Of a stretch of DNA of 46,668 nucleotides, positions 35,509-44,556 are shown piece after piece. The stretch is from Planctomycetaceae bacterium. Lineage in GTDB: Bacteria > Planctomycetota > Phycisphaerae > Phycisphaerales > SM1A02. Position 1 is the first letter of the stretch; the number at the start of each line of letters is the position of its first letter. The stretch is taken from assembly GCA_027483065.1 (NCBI GenBank), contig JAIXVI010000114.1:1-46668 (forward strand), read 5' to 3'. Below the pieces are notes generated by a model. That model ran no database searches. It saw nothing but the letters and a program-made list of their open reading frames with translations, and was not told where the DNA came from. A program made the position numbers and the translations under genes.

Positions 35509-35705
35509 GGCGAGACAAACTGAAACCGAACTTGACGAAGGCACCGGCGCGAAGCCCGTGCGCTGACCTCGAAGTCGTAACGGGCTCAGCCACTCGATCA
35601 CCTACGTACGTGAACGAGCACGGCGCGGAACCCGAGTACCCCGATGTGCGTTCGAAGTATACACGAGCCCCATTTCGTGAAACTTGCGTGGATTGGCGCG
35701 AAGTA

Positions 35706-35721
35706 CGGTTCCAAAGAACCG
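35706..35721. other. Small hairpin cggttc-caaa-gaaccg
   Basis: A perfect 6-bp stem with a 4-nt loop about 200 nt upstream of the dehydratase start. Possibly an operator half of the adjacent larger inverted repeat, or chance. Confidence 0.35.
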
Positions 35722-35788
35722 CTTCGCTTCGGAGACAGGGCGCAACAGAGTTCTCGCGCCAAATCGCGCTGAAGACACCAAAAGACGC

Positions 35789-35819
35789 GCGGATACTCGA
35801 AACTACTCCGAGTATCCGC
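35789..35819 (-). terminator. Perfect 11-bp inverted repeat, terminator or operator
   Basis: gcggatactcg (35789-35799) and its exact complement cgagtatccgc (35809-35819) flank a 9-nt loop. On the minus strand the arm is followed by GCGTCTTTTGG, a short T-run, so it could end the FG-GAP transcript 180 nt after its stop codon. Its perfection and its position upstream of the dehydratase also fit an operator. Confidence 0.5.
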
Positions 35820-35926
35820 AACGAGGAATGCCCAGCACTTCGGGCACCGCATCAAGTCTGTAGCGTGCGCGCATTCACGTCGAGAGCGACCGCACGTGCC
35901 GTGATGAAACGGCTCTACACGCGCCC

Positions 35927-35996
35927 TCTCTCAAGGAATCTCTCTCAAGGAATCTCTCTCAAGGAATCTTTCGCAGGGAATCATTCGCAAGGAATA
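35927..35996. repeat. 14-bp tandem repeat (5 copies), unit tctctcaaggaatc
   Basis: Three perfect copies followed by two diverged copies (tttcgcagggaatc, attcgcaaggaata). The array ends 4 nt from the stop codon of the FG-GAP protein gene and so forms the start of its 3-prime untranslated region. Confidence 0.92.
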
Positions 35997-36000
35997 GTTC

Positions 36001-38649
36001 TCACGGCACATTATGCCACTCCTTCGACGCATTCCGAATGAAGCCACTCGCCGAACGACTCAGCCCTGACATCAACCAACCGTGAACATCGCCGGTGATC
36101 GAGTCGCGCCACAAGAGATCGCCGCGACCATCGCCGTTGAAGTCGGACGCGTCGACGACGTTCCAACGCGTCGCGATCCCTGCCGCGATCGTGGCGGAAG
36201 CGCGCCGCACCGCACCTGCCATCAGCCAACCGACCACGTCGCCGCGTGTTTGGTGACGCCACACCAAGTCCGCTCGCTGATCTCCATCAAGATCGGCGAC
36301 CGCGACGACCTTCCAACTTGCACTGATCGCATTGGCGGTTGAGACCACCGAATCCACTCGGACGATGAGACCCTGCATGAACCAGACGTGCACAGCGCCA
36401 CTCTCGTCACGCCAAAGGAGATCAGCTGCGCCGTCTGCATCAAGATCACCGGCACCGAGGAACTCCATATCCGACGCAAGACCAACAACGCCCGTTTCGA
36501 GTCGCGTCGCGCCATCCATGATCCATGCACGAACCTCTTCCGTCTCGCCGTGCAGGAAGATGAGGTCATCACGCGCGTCGTCGTTGAGGTCTTCGACCGC
36601 GACGAGAGACCATCGAGCGCCGATAGGACCGGAAAGTTTCGTCGCCTCTGAAACGGCAAACCCATTCATAAACCACGCAGAAAACGCGCCAGTCGATTGA
36701 TCACGCCACACGATGTCGAGTCGACGGTCACCGTCAAGATCGCCAAGCGCTTGCGCATCGGTGCCTGGTACAGCATCCCGCGTGAGCATCCCAGTCGATT
36801 CGCGCACGAGACCATTCATCGTCCACGCGGCCATCCGACCGCTTGAGCCTTGATGCCACACAACATCACCCCGACCGTCGCCGTTTGCATCATTTCCAGC
36901 GATGTTCGGGCCAAGCGCGAAAATGCCCACTGCGCCTTCCTTCGACTTCGGATCCTCCGTCGAAATGCCGAGCACGATCCATCCATCGCGCATCGCTTCA
37001 CGCTCGATCGCCACTGCGGTGACGACGGATTCCGGTGAAGCACCCGCATCGATGATCGCCGCCGGCGATCCAACGGAGACTAGCTCCGCAACAACAGGAT
37101 CAGACGGACCGAATGCCGAGAAAATCCCGTCGATCTCGCCACGACGTGCTTTGAATGTAACGCGGTAACCGGAGCCCGTTCCACCGTGATCGCGGTCGTT
37201 CGCAACCGCGATGAACGTTGCGCTTCGCCAGCGCGCGAGTTCACCTTCTTCTTCCTCAATCGCGACGCCCTCGCCTCCACCCTCACCACCGCCCTCACCG
37301 CCGCCACCCGTACCTGGCGCGCGGCCGCTGAAACCCCAGAACACAAAGTCGGTGAAGTCACCCTTGTCAGTTCCGGTACGCGCGACCATCGTGGTCACAC
37401 CATTGGAGAGGTCGTGCACAAAAACCCCTTGCTCCGCGGGAACCTCTGCGATGTAGCCCTGTGGGTGTTGCTGGTTGCACCACGCGATGATGTCGGGGTT
37501 TCCATCAGTCGGGCATGAGAGATGGATTTCACGCACCGCTTCGCCCCAACCTCCCCAGAAGGCGATGAAGCGTCCATCGAACGACAGCGCTTCGCCGAGG
37601 CGCGTGAACCCAACACCATCGACTTCGCCCGGCACTTGATCGCCGATGGAAGCGATCGCAGTCAACTCAGGATCATTCGCGATGGGTGCAACATAAATGC
37701 CACCGAGCGTCGGTGACTCTTCGTTGTCGACGCCGAGGAACGCAACCAATTCATCTGCCGCCGATGGCGGCGCCGTTGAACCGAAGCGAATCGGTTCCTT
37801 TCCAGCCACACCTCCTGCGAGCGGGACTTGACCCGGGATGATGGTGTCTGATGAGGCGATTCGAACGAGCGGCGCATAAAGCATATCCAAATCCCGCGCG
37901 TAAATGCCAGTTTTCCCTGCTGATGTCGTTGGGTCTGTGAAGTTGCCTTTCGTCAAAACCCAACGTCCATCTGCGATCGCGGGTGACCCTGGAAATTGAT
38001 CGAAACGCGTGCCCTCTGGCATCCCGGGCACCGAAAAGTGTGGGAACACAGATTCGCCCGTCTTCGGATCAAGCACAGCTCCCAACAAACTGAAAGCTGT
38101 AAAGAACTCGCCGCGTCGAAGTACATAGATTCCCGCGGTTCCCACCCGTGTTTCGCTGCCATCTTCGAGCGGATAGGTCCACACCGGACCGTGAACGCCA
38201 CGCGTCGCGATCACTTCGGAACCTTCATCGATGCGAGGGATCGAGGGAAACTCGTTGAAACTCGTCAACGCTGGTTCAGGCGCCCCGGCAACCGCACCCT
38301 CACCTTCTCCACCGCCGCCGCCTTCGGGTGGCGTCAGCGTGTTGTTGGGATCAGGAACCGTCGTTCCACGAAGCGCCATCACTTCAATCGGCTGGCCTTG
38401 CGCACCCATGCGCCGGATGAAGACGCCGCGCATGGGCTCGCCTGGCCCGCGGCCGCGCGCCCGAAAAACCACGGCGCCGTGGTGATTGATGGACGGCTGA
38501 TTGAAACTTGAGAAGTACACATCGGAGCCAGGAATCAGGTCACGGCTCGTTGCGATCGGTCGCCACTGTGTAAACGGAGCGGGATCGCCCGCATGTGCGG
38601 CGATAGACACCGCGAGTGCGATCATCCAAACACCAGGTCGCTTACGCAT
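36001..38649 (-). CDS. Exported FG-GAP/VCBS repeat protein
   Basis: About 882 residues, secreted (signal peptide MRKRPGVWMIALAVSIAAHA). AGGAG lies 8 nt before ATG 38649, which fixes the start. The first 570 residues are a beta-rich domain resembling choice-of-anchor or adventurous-gliding-type propellers, with repeated phrases such as KTGIYARD, GGIYVAPI and GVFVHDLS. Two Gly/Glu-rich linkers (residues about 110-125 and 450-470) are coded by 12-bp-like repeats. The C-terminal 300 residues hold six FG-GAP/VCBS blades with calcium loops DANGDGRGDVVW, DLDGDRRLDIVW, DLDADGAADLLW, DLDGDQRADLVW and DFNGDGRGDLLW, each followed by W-x-M-x-G. Such proteins bind glycans or other surface ligands; the partner is unknown. 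Confidence 0.82.
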   Translation of the reverse strand: MRKRPGVWMIALAVSIAAHAGDPAPFTQWRPIATSRDLIPGSDVYFSSFNQPSINHHGAVVFRARGRGPGEPMRGVFIRRMGAQGQPIEVMALRGTTVPDPNNTLTPPEGGGGGEGEGAVAGAPEPALTSFNEFPSIPRIDEGSEVIATRGVHGPVWTYPLEDGSETRVGTAGIYVLRRGEFFTAFSLLGAVLDPKTGESVFPHFSVPGMPEGTRFDQFPGSPAIADGRWVLTKGNFTDPTTSAGKTGIYARDLDMLYAPLVRIASSDTIIPGQVPLAGGVAGKEPIRFGSTAPPSAADELVAFLGVDNEESPTLGGIYVAPIANDPELTAIASIGDQVPGEVDGVGFTRLGEALSFDGRFIAFWGGWGEAVREIHLSCPTDGNPDIIAWCNQQHPQGYIAEVPAEQGVFVHDLSNGVTTMVARTGTDKGDFTDFVFWGFSGRAPGTGGGGEGGGEGGGEGVAIEEEEGELARWRSATFIAVANDRDHGGTGSGYRVTFKARRGEIDGIFSAFGPSDPVVAELVSVGSPAAIIDAGASPESVVTAVAIEREAMRDGWIVLGISTEDPKSKEGAVGIFALGPNIAGNDANGDGRGDVVWHQGSSGRMAAWTMNGLVRESTGMLTRDAVPGTDAQALGDLDGDRRLDIVWRDQSTGAFSAWFMNGFAVSEATKLSGPIGARWSLVAVEDLNDDARDDLIFLHGETEEVRAWIMDGATRLETGVVGLASDMEFLGAGDLDADGAADLLWRDESGAVHVWFMQGLIVRVDSVVSTANAISASWKVVAVADLDGDQRADLVWRHQTRGDVVGWLMAGAVRRASATIAAGIATRWNVVDASDFNGDGRGDLLWRDSITGDVHGWLMSGLSRSASGFIRNASKEWHNVP

Positions 38650-38982
38650 CTTGAAATCTCCTGCACCCACGTTCCCTCGATGTCAACTCGGCGGGGTCAG
38701 CCGCATTCAACACCGCCGTGATCACGACGGACAACGACGCTAGACCTCGCGTCACGAACAATCGACGGGGATGATTGCGCAGTGCTGCGATCTCACATCA
38801 TCGATGCCACACGTACCAACATGCTCGACGTGCTGGAAAAGAAACACGCGGTGCATGCTCGATTTGAACACGCACCGCGCGCGATGATGGATGACGTTGC
38901 TGCGATTTCAACTCGACGCGTCAGCGATATCGACTCGCTCGCTGACAGCGCAAATCATGCGCTCTCGCAATCGTTTGCAGAA
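38650..38982. other. Intergenic region between the FG-GAP and SGNH-like genes
   Basis: These 333 nt carry no gene I trust: reading frames across them lack ribosome sites and run into the neighbouring gene. An 8-bp inverted repeat (gtcagcga at 38920-38927, tcgctgac at 38939-38946) stands 37 nt after the stop codon of the SGNH-like gene and may mark its transcript end, although no T-tract follows. Confidence 0.45.
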
Positions 38983-40062
38983 TCAATCACTCCCGCCGGT
39001 GCCGGGAACCACCGTCACTTCTGCCTCTTTCGGCAACTGTGCCTTGACGCATGGTCGAACCAACGCTGTTGCGAACTCACGCGCGATGGCGATACGCCCT
39101 TCGTCATTGAGATGACCACGTTCATCGGCGTGTTCAGGAGTCAGTGCGGGCCAACGAACACTCCCAACGAGCACGCTGCATGACTTCCCGTCCATGCGCT
39201 CACTCTCTGCCTGCGCGATATCGAAGATGGCCTCGCGGCCAAATTCTGCTCGAAGCAGATCGTTGAATCGCCCGCGTTGAGCGTTTAGTTGGTCTGCACC
39301 ACGCCCAACAAACTTCTTCATGCGCGCCGTCACTCCGTGGTCGGGTACCGCCAATGGAACTGTGCTGTGCACAATGCGCAAGTTGGGTCGTTCTCCCGAA
39401 AGCGACCGCATCGTCTCGACGTAATGCTGGTGCAGTGACTCAACGTTGGTCTCGCGCGTGAAATCCTCGGCCGAAAGCAGGAGCACTGCCACATCGACAT
39501 TCTGACCTTCCTTCGATCGAAGCTTCGCGACGAATCGATCAATCTTCGACATTGGGTCACCGTCCGCTCCCGTCGGCCCCTCCACGATCGCAGGCGTTCC
39601 GAATGGCGGCGGAGAAACAGTATTGCCTGCCTGTGGCTTTGATGGCGCCTCCCCGTATGCAATGACTTTCAAGTCCATCGAAGGACGTTCGTCGAGGATT
39701 GCATGAAGTCCGACCAACAGTTCCTTCCCCACAGGTCCGTGTGCGAAGTACACGCGTTTCTGTCGAAGGTCTTCCCAGCACGCGTCGGGAATGTCGTCGA
39801 TCAGACCGATGTCATGTCGCGGAACATGTTGCACCGCGCGATCGGTGGCGTCTTCCTCGCTGGTATTCGAGTGTTCACGCCCGCGATCTTGAGTTCGATC
39901 ACGTGTGGCTTGATCCTTCGTCGACTCCTTTGTTGCTTCTTGTGCAGCAGTCGCGGCACGCAAATCCGCTACGCCAACAACATGCTCCGCGGCAACCGAC
40001 GGCGCTGCGGAGACGAGCGTTCCCAACGGCATCACGAGAACTCCGGCGAACAAACTCAACAT
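38983..40062 (-). CDS. Exported SGNH-like protein, paralogue with lost catalytic residues
   Basis: A 359-residue exported paralogue of the protein at 12903-13898. The signal peptide is MLSLFAGVLVMPLGTLVSAA; GGAGA lies just upstream of ATG 40062. A charged linker of about 50 residues (Thr/Lys/Arg/Asp-rich) precedes the domain. Shared segments are VYFAHGPVGKELLVGLHAI, EGPTGADGDPMSKIDRFV, RIVHSTVPL, RGRFNDLLRAEFG and RGHLNDEG. At the nucleophile position the paralogue has Pro110 where the other has Ser80, and the residue three before the histidine is Glu instead of Asp. It is therefore probably inactive as a hydrolase and may bind the same ligand. It follows the two-component genes, behind an intrinsic terminator. 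Confidence 0.72.
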   Translation of the reverse strand: MLSLFAGVLVMPLGTLVSAAPSVAAEHVVGVADLRAATAAQEATKESTKDQATRDRTQDRGREHSNTSEEDATDRAVQHVPRHDIGLIDDIPDACWEDLRQKRVYFAHGPVGKELLVGLHAILDERPSMDLKVIAYGEAPSKPQAGNTVSPPPFGTPAIVEGPTGADGDPMSKIDRFVAKLRSKEGQNVDVAVLLLSAEDFTRETNVESLHQHYVETMRSLSGERPNLRIVHSTVPLAVPDHGVTARMKKFVGRGADQLNAQRGRFNDLLRAEFGREAIFDIAQAESERMDGKSCSVLVGSVRWPALTPEHADERGHLNDEGRIAIAREFATALVRPCVKAQLPKEAEVTVVPGTGGSD

Positions 40063-40142
40063 TTCTCTCTCCGTTCTGCGGCGTCGCCGCGTTCGAGTTC
40101 GATGGCAACACAAACCATCGCGCGAGCCTAGAGAGACCGTGC

Positions 40143-40185
40143 AAAAAGACAACCGCGAGCACTCTTTGTCGAGCACTCGCGGTTG
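40143..40185 (-). terminator. Intrinsic terminator of the two-component operon
   Basis: On the minus strand CAACCGCGAG pairs perfectly with CTCGCGGTTG (40150-40185). Inner bases extend the stem to about 15 bp (two G-T pairs) around the loop GACAAA, and TCTTTTT follows directly. It stands about 96 nt after the stop codon of the response regulator and is the clearest rho-independent terminator in the window. Confidence 0.87.
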
Positions 40186-40280
40186 AATCGCGACAGAATC
40201 CCGCCGCAACACTTCCCCCTACCGTGTCTCCGAATCATCCATCGACAGCGAAACTTCAACAGCCAAAGTGTTCGACGTCA

Positions 40281-41120
40281 TTACGCTTGCGCAAGTCCTT
40301 CGCGGATCGCGAAGCGCATCAACTCAGCACGCGTTTCAACGCGCAACTTCTTCATGATGCGCTCTTGATGTCCATCCACGGTCTTTGGACTGCGCGCGAG
40401 TTCTTCACCAATTTCACCGCGCGAAAGTCCCTTTCCGATGAGTCGCAATACTTCGAGTTCGCGCTGGGTCAAGAGATCGAGCAATGTTGCGGGCGGCCCC
40501 GATTGCACCACCTGTCGTGCTCCAACGGCTCCTTGCCGCGAGGCGCGCACTTTCGGTGGCTGACATCGTGCGCGGACCTTCGAACCCATGACGAATGTGC
40601 CTTCCGCGCAACGCGCCACACGCTTCAAACCTTCGACGATCTCCTCAAGATCGTCGCCCTTTGCGAAATAGCCGCTTCCCCCGCAGCGATACGCCGACGC
40701 GAGGAATCCATCACGAATGTGCGCGCTGAGGAAGATGAAGCGGACCTCGGGATGCAGATGGTGGAGCCGATCGGCCACTTCGAAGACATCCGGCCCAGGC
40801 ATTTCAATATCGAAGACGACGACGTCCGGACGATGCTCGGCAACCGCGTCGATCACATGCTCAGCACTCTCGAGACTTGCCACGCAGCGGAGTTGCCCGT
40901 CGATACCAAACTGCGCTTTCAAACCTTCAACAAGTACAACGTGATCGTCTACGCAAAGCACTCGGACCGGTGCCTTCGATGTATCGCGCGTAAGTGTCTG
41001 TGATGGCGGTGCATCGACGGCGCGCCGACGCGCGATCGTCCGTAAACCAGACGTTTCATCGATGTTTCGATCCGAAGTGACCGCTTGTGAAGACGGTGCC
41101 GCGATTGTGGAGCCTTGCAT
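40281..41120 (-). CDS. Two-component response regulator, NarL/LuxR type
   Basis: A 279-residue regulator (start ATG 41120; a GTG at 41157-41159 would add 13 residues). An unusual 50-residue polar N-terminal leader precedes the receiver domain, which begins VRVLCVDDHVVLVEG. The phospho-acceptor is Asp104 in VVVFDIEMPG; the switch residue (IFLSAH) and lysine (GYFAKGDD) are present. A basic linker leads to a LuxR-type helix-turn-helix, LTQRELEVLRLIGKGLSRGE to SPKTVDGHQERIMKKL. The domain order and the adjacent kinase make phosphorylation-dependent DNA binding likely. Targets are unknown; the downstream SGNH-like gene is separated by a terminator. Confidence 0.9.
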   Translation of the reverse strand: MQGSTIAAPSSQAVTSDRNIDETSGLRTIARRRAVDAPPSQTLTRDTSKAPVRVLCVDDHVVLVEGLKAQFGIDGQLRCVASLESAEHVIDAVAEHRPDVVVFDIEMPGPDVFEVADRLHHLHPEVRFIFLSAHIRDGFLASAYRCGGSGYFAKGDDLEEIVEGLKRVARCAEGTFVMGSKVRARCQPPKVRASRQGAVGARQVVQSGPPATLLDLLTQRELEVLRLIGKGLSRGEIGEELARSPKTVDGHQERIMKKLRVETRAELMRFAIREGLAQA

Positions 41121-41258
41121 TTGAGCCGACCTTTCTTGAACTCTGTTTTTCTCACCCACTTCAGACGCTCATTCGGAACCCACCGCGTCTGACTTTTCGA
41201 TTCGTCGCAACAGACCACGAGCCCGTGCGCGATTTTGTGTTTGTGAAACTCGTTGACA

Positions 41259-43310
41259 TCATGGAGAGGACTCTTCACGCACCAAAGATTCAACATGCAC
41301 TGTTCCAAGTGCCTGATCCAACGCTGCTTCAAATGCATGAAGATCACGCGGATCGTGTACGGCCGTCACCTCAAACGGAAGAGATGAGAACTTCAGTCGC
41401 CCGACCACGACGATCTGTTCAGCCGGTCGCTCTCGCGCCCAAAGTGTCAAGACGCGCGCGTCGACAGACTCGGCACCAACAACGCAGATCGCGCAATCAG
41501 ACGGGGATGTCTCGGTGACAACCTCAATACCACGCCTCGCGAGCATTGCACCGACCATCGCCGCGGTACGACCGTCGAGCCCCTTCAGCAAAGCCAAAGG
41601 CGCCGCGCCATCGCGCGCATGCTTTGCCGCTGGAAAGTAAAGTCGAATCGTGGTTCCTTCGGTCGGTACCGAGTCAATCTCAAGCGAACCGCCCGCGCGA
41701 TCCATCACGCCGCGAACGAGCGGAAGACCAAGTCCCGTTCCGAGTCCGCGAGTTTTCGTCGTGAAAAACAACTCAAGTGCGCGTCGCCGTGTCTCCGGAC
41801 TCATACCAACCCCGTTGTCACGGACTTCGAGCACGACTTGCTCAGGCAGGTCTCCTCGACGGGCTTCGATGCGAACGACGCAATCTCCTGCGAGTTGCGC
41901 TGCGGGCATCGCTTCGCGCGCGTTGACCAACAGATTGAGCATCGCACGAGTCAACGCATGCGGCGGAGTAGCGATTGGAGGAAGTTCAGGCTCGAGCACG
42001 ACATCAAGCGTCGCCGCGCGATGCAGTGATTTGGAGAGCAACGGTCCTGTCTGTGTCCACCAGATCCCGATGTCCGTCGCGGCGGTTTCATCCGTTTCGG
42101 ATTCAGGATCCATCGAGAGATAGTGAAGTGCATCGGCGAGGTGCTGGAGATAGCACACACCACCTCGAAGTTCCGCGATATGGGCACGTCGACGATTCGC
42201 GCTCGCGCGCAGGCCGAGCTGTTCCAACGCGTTGATGTGTGCGCGAATCGGAAAGAGCACGTTGTTCATATCGTGCCCAAGCCCCGCAGCGAGCGTTCCG
42301 ATCATCGCAAGGCGATCCGCTTCGCGCAATCGATTCTCCGCAAGCCGACGCTCTGAGACATCACGGATCACGAGAACGCGCGCAGCACCGAACTCAATCC
42401 GACTCACGGAACACTCACCTTGAAATCGAGAACGATCACGCCGAATCGCTTCAACCTCTCGAAGAAACCCATCGGTGGATCGCCGCATTCGCGCAAACTC
42501 TTCGCGCGCAAACTCAGGTAACAACCTCGAAACAGCAATCCCAACAAGGCTGCCATGCGCATAGCCAAACATGCGATGCGTCGCAGGATTCGCAGAAATC
42601 ACCGTGTCTTCATCATTGACAAGCAACATCGCATCGAGAGCGCCATTGAAAACCGCACGAAGTTGCGCTGATGTCGACTCTGCATGCCGCATCAACCAAA
42701 TGCGCTCAAGGGTCAACATCATCCGGCAAAGCACATATTGACCTGCGAGAATGGCCATCAGCTGGGGCATCTTCGATCGCTCGAAGAGGAAGCGAGCCCA
42801 GCCGATGACTTCACGCTCATTCCTCATGAGCGGATAGACAAGACTGGCAGAAATGCCCGCTTGTTCAAAGAGTCCGTAAAGCAGCGTTCCCTCAATGCAC
42901 GGATCTTCCGCGAGAGGAACGAGCACTGGCACATCACCGATCGCGCAGTCACAATTGCCTGTGAGATCGCTCAAAAACGCCCCCGCGAGAGACGCGTCAA
43001 GTTGAAACGGCACGACAATCGAAGCGCCTGCATCAAAGGGTGGTCGAAGAACCGCAACTGCTGACTTTGCACCAAGCTGCTCGGACATCACGCGGAGCGC
43101 AATCGCAAGGAATTCCTGGTCATCCTCGCATCGTTCCGCTTGCATGAGTTCATCGAGGTGCGCGCGACCGATCGCAACCTGCACGTCGCTGACACGCTCC
43201 CCCCTCGCGAACCGAATCGTCCCTCGCGCCTCCGCGTCACGCTCTGCGCAGCACTTCTTCGCAAGCGAGTCGCCGCATTTGTTCGGCGTGATGTCTTCGG
43301 ATTCCTCCAT
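41259..43310 (-). CDS. Sensor histidine kinase, GAF-PAS-kinase with degenerate receiver
   Basis: A 683-residue soluble kinase without transmembrane helices. Domains in order: a GAF-like sensor (about 50-205), a PAS domain (214-330, with VFNGALDAMLLVNDEDTVIS and RMFGYAHGSLVG), a dimerisation/phosphoacceptor helix with LGHDMNNVLFPI (His346), and an ATPase domain with LNLLVNAREAMP, VRDNGVGMS and GLGTGLGLPLVRG. The last 115 residues look like a receiver fold (DGRTAAMVGAMLARRGIEVV) in which the phospho-acceptor region is CAICVVGAES, without aspartate: a pseudo-receiver. It is upstream of the LuxR-type regulator in the same direction. The signal is unknown; cysteines at 11-21 and 120-122 are notable in the sensor part. 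Confidence 0.88.
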   Translation of the reverse strand: MEESEDITPNKCGDSLAKKCCAERDAEARGTIRFARGERVSDVQVAIGRAHLDELMQAERCEDDQEFLAIALRVMSEQLGAKSAVAVLRPPFDAGASIVVPFQLDASLAGAFLSDLTGNCDCAIGDVPVLVPLAEDPCIEGTLLYGLFEQAGISASLVYPLMRNEREVIGWARFLFERSKMPQLMAILAGQYVLCRMMLTLERIWLMRHAESTSAQLRAVFNGALDAMLLVNDEDTVISANPATHRMFGYAHGSLVGIAVSRLLPEFAREEFARMRRSTDGFLREVEAIRRDRSRFQGECSVSRIEFGAARVLVIRDVSERRLAENRLREADRLAMIGTLAAGLGHDMNNVLFPIRAHINALEQLGLRASANRRRAHIAELRGGVCYLQHLADALHYLSMDPESETDETAATDIGIWWTQTGPLLSKSLHRAATLDVVLEPELPPIATPPHALTRAMLNLLVNAREAMPAAQLAGDCVVRIEARRGDLPEQVVLEVRDNGVGMSPETRRRALELFFTTKTRGLGTGLGLPLVRGVMDRAGGSLEIDSVPTEGTTIRLYFPAAKHARDGAAPLALLKGLDGRTAAMVGAMLARRGIEVVTETSPSDCAICVVGAESVDARVLTLWARERPAEQIVVVGRLKFSSLPFEVTAVHDPRDLHAFEAALDQALGTVHVESLVREESSP

Positions 43311-43360
43311 GTATGCGAAGGTAGGTCAAGCTGCCTTGCTTTGCATTTCGTCATCCGTAG

Positions 43361-43420
43361 GGACTTTTCCCCTCTTTGATTTCAATATGTTTTTCAACAT
43401 TTGTTTTTTTGCTGGAACTC
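43361..43420. promoter_or_regulatory. AT-rich divergent promoter region
   Basis: This stretch between the kinase gene (minus) and the attachment operon (plus) is the most AT-rich in the window, with runs tttt, gattt, tttttc and ttttttt. A small inverted repeat (atgtt-tttc-aacat) is followed on the plus strand by seven T. No gene ends just upstream on the plus strand, so it more likely marks promoters or a regulator site than a terminator. Confidence 0.4.
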
Positions 43421-43512
43421 AAGCGCGCAACTTTCCGCCTGTTCTTTGCAAATGCCGCGACCAACATACGCATGAAGCCGCGCGATCTTTCGCATGCGGT
43501 CGGGAGAGCGGC

Positions 43513-43884
43513 ATGCCTCAATTCTCAACACCAGAAACCATGACGTCGCCGATCGGACTGTCGACAGGTTCGACATCGAAGATCGTTACGTCGCAGCCCG
43601 CGGCGAGGCACGGAGCTCCGAGTTCCATTGATGCACGAATCGCAAATCCCAACGCATCGCTTTCCATTTGTGCGCGTGAACTTGTGATTACGCCGCTTCG
43701 GGATTCAACGCAAGCGTTCGATCCAACGGAAGCGATCGTCGATGCGATCGCTCGCGAACTCACGCGTCGTTGTGGTGGAAATCTCGTGCTGAATCGCATG
43801 GAAGCCGCCGCGCACTTCGCTCACATTTTGGGCGATACAGACAGAACCCCTATCGCGCCATCGGAAGCACATCGATTGGATTGA
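43513..43884 (+). CDS. Small protein of unknown function, first gene of the attachment operon
   Basis: A 123-residue protein. The start at ATG 43513 has GGGAG 6 nt upstream; upstream in-frame sequence overlaps the kinase gene on the other strand and is discounted. The first 45 residues are Ser/Thr/Pro-rich and probably disordered. The rest is likely helical, with ICARELVITPLRDSTQAFD, AIVDAIARELTRRCGGNLVL and NRMEAAAHFAHILGD. I do not recognise the family. It lies 39 nt before the host-attachment-family gene and was probably co-transcribed with it. Confidence 0.6.
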   Translation: MPQFSTPETMTSPIGLSTGSTSKIVTSQPAARHGAPSSIDARIANPNASLSICARELVITPLRDSTQAFDPTEAIVDAIARELTRRCGGNLVLNRMEAAAHFAHILGDTDRTPIAPSEAHRLD

Positions 43885-43923
43885 TGTGCTCGAGGCGTCG
43901 TTTCGTTGCAGGAGGAGATGGAC

Positions 43924-44556
43924 ATGGATCAGGTGTTTCATATGGATCAAGATTTTGGCACTTCACACGCGACGACCGTTCCTACGGAAGCCGCGGCAAC
44001 ACAACCATTTCTCGACGAACGCTCCATCGCGCTCGAACGCATGGCGCGATGGACAACGGCTGGACTGACTGCGATTCGGATCGCGACCACCGATGCACGT
44101 ACCGCGTCGCTCTATGCGGGATCACTTGATACCCGTGGACGGCTTCATCTCGTTCTGGTTGGCAGCATGCGCTCGCGTTGGGAATCGTTCCACCAATCGC
44201 ATCGTCCGGACGAACTTGGACGCGGCCCGAGCGCGAACGCCGTGCAGCGACCGGCATCGATCGGACACGAACCCGAAGAACTGATGCGTCGGTTTGCACG
44301 CGAAGTTTCCGATTGGCTCCATCAAGCGAAAGAGACTGCACCGACCGAGCCGCTCGCGGTCTTCGCTGCGCCGCGTTTCTTGGGCCATCTGCGTGACGCG
44401 CTCGGGCCGCTCACCGATGGAATCGCGCTCTATCGCGGGGAATTCACGACATTGCGCACAAACGAACTGGCAGCACACCCAACTGTCCGTCTTCTCGCCC
44501 AATCTATGCGCACTGAGACGCAGTCTCGCGTCGTTCGCCCAGGGGTCGATCGATGA
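43924..44556 (+). CDS. Host-attachment-family protein (Host_attach/AtsE-like)
   Basis: About 210 residues. The second half matches the family first described as needed for attachment of Agrobacterium to plant cells: RRFAREVSDWLHQAKE, LAVFAAPRFLGHLRDALG and FTTLRTNELAAHPTVR. The first half has the usual alternating strands (GLTAIRIATTDARTASLYAG). Members are soluble and related to release-factor-like folds; many are in stress operons, so the name should not be read as proof of host contact. AGGAGGAG precedes ATG 43924 (MDQVFHMDQD). It ends with ATGA overlap into the fused methyltransferase gene. Confidence 0.8.
   Translation: MDQVFHMDQDFGTSHATTVPTEAAATQPFLDERSIALERMARWTTAGLTAIRIATTDARTASLYAGSLDTRGRLHLVLVGSMRSRWESFHQSHRPDELGRGPSANAVQRPASIGHEPEELMRRFAREVSDWLHQAKETAPTEPLAVFAAPRFLGHLRDALGPLTDGIALYRGEFTTLRTNELAAHPTVRLLAQSMRTETQSRVVRPGVDR

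Larger units (their letters stand above)
35509..36000. other. Intergenic region with two hairpins and a 14-bp repeat array
   Basis: These 492 nt contain no gene I can support. They hold, in order, a small hairpin (35706-35721), a perfect 11-bp inverted repeat (35789-35819) and a 14-bp array (35927-35996). The promoter of the dehydratase gene must lie here on the minus strand, but I could not place it. Confidence 0.5.

Noticed and set aside
38782-39183. 133-codon frame in the gap downstream of the second SGNH-like gene
   Set aside because: Half of it is antisense to that gene; no ribosome site and no domain.
43924-44556. Prophage or symbiosis island suggested by the host-attachment name
   Set aside because: No phage structural, integrase or tRNA attachment sequence is near; the family occurs widely in free-living bacteria.
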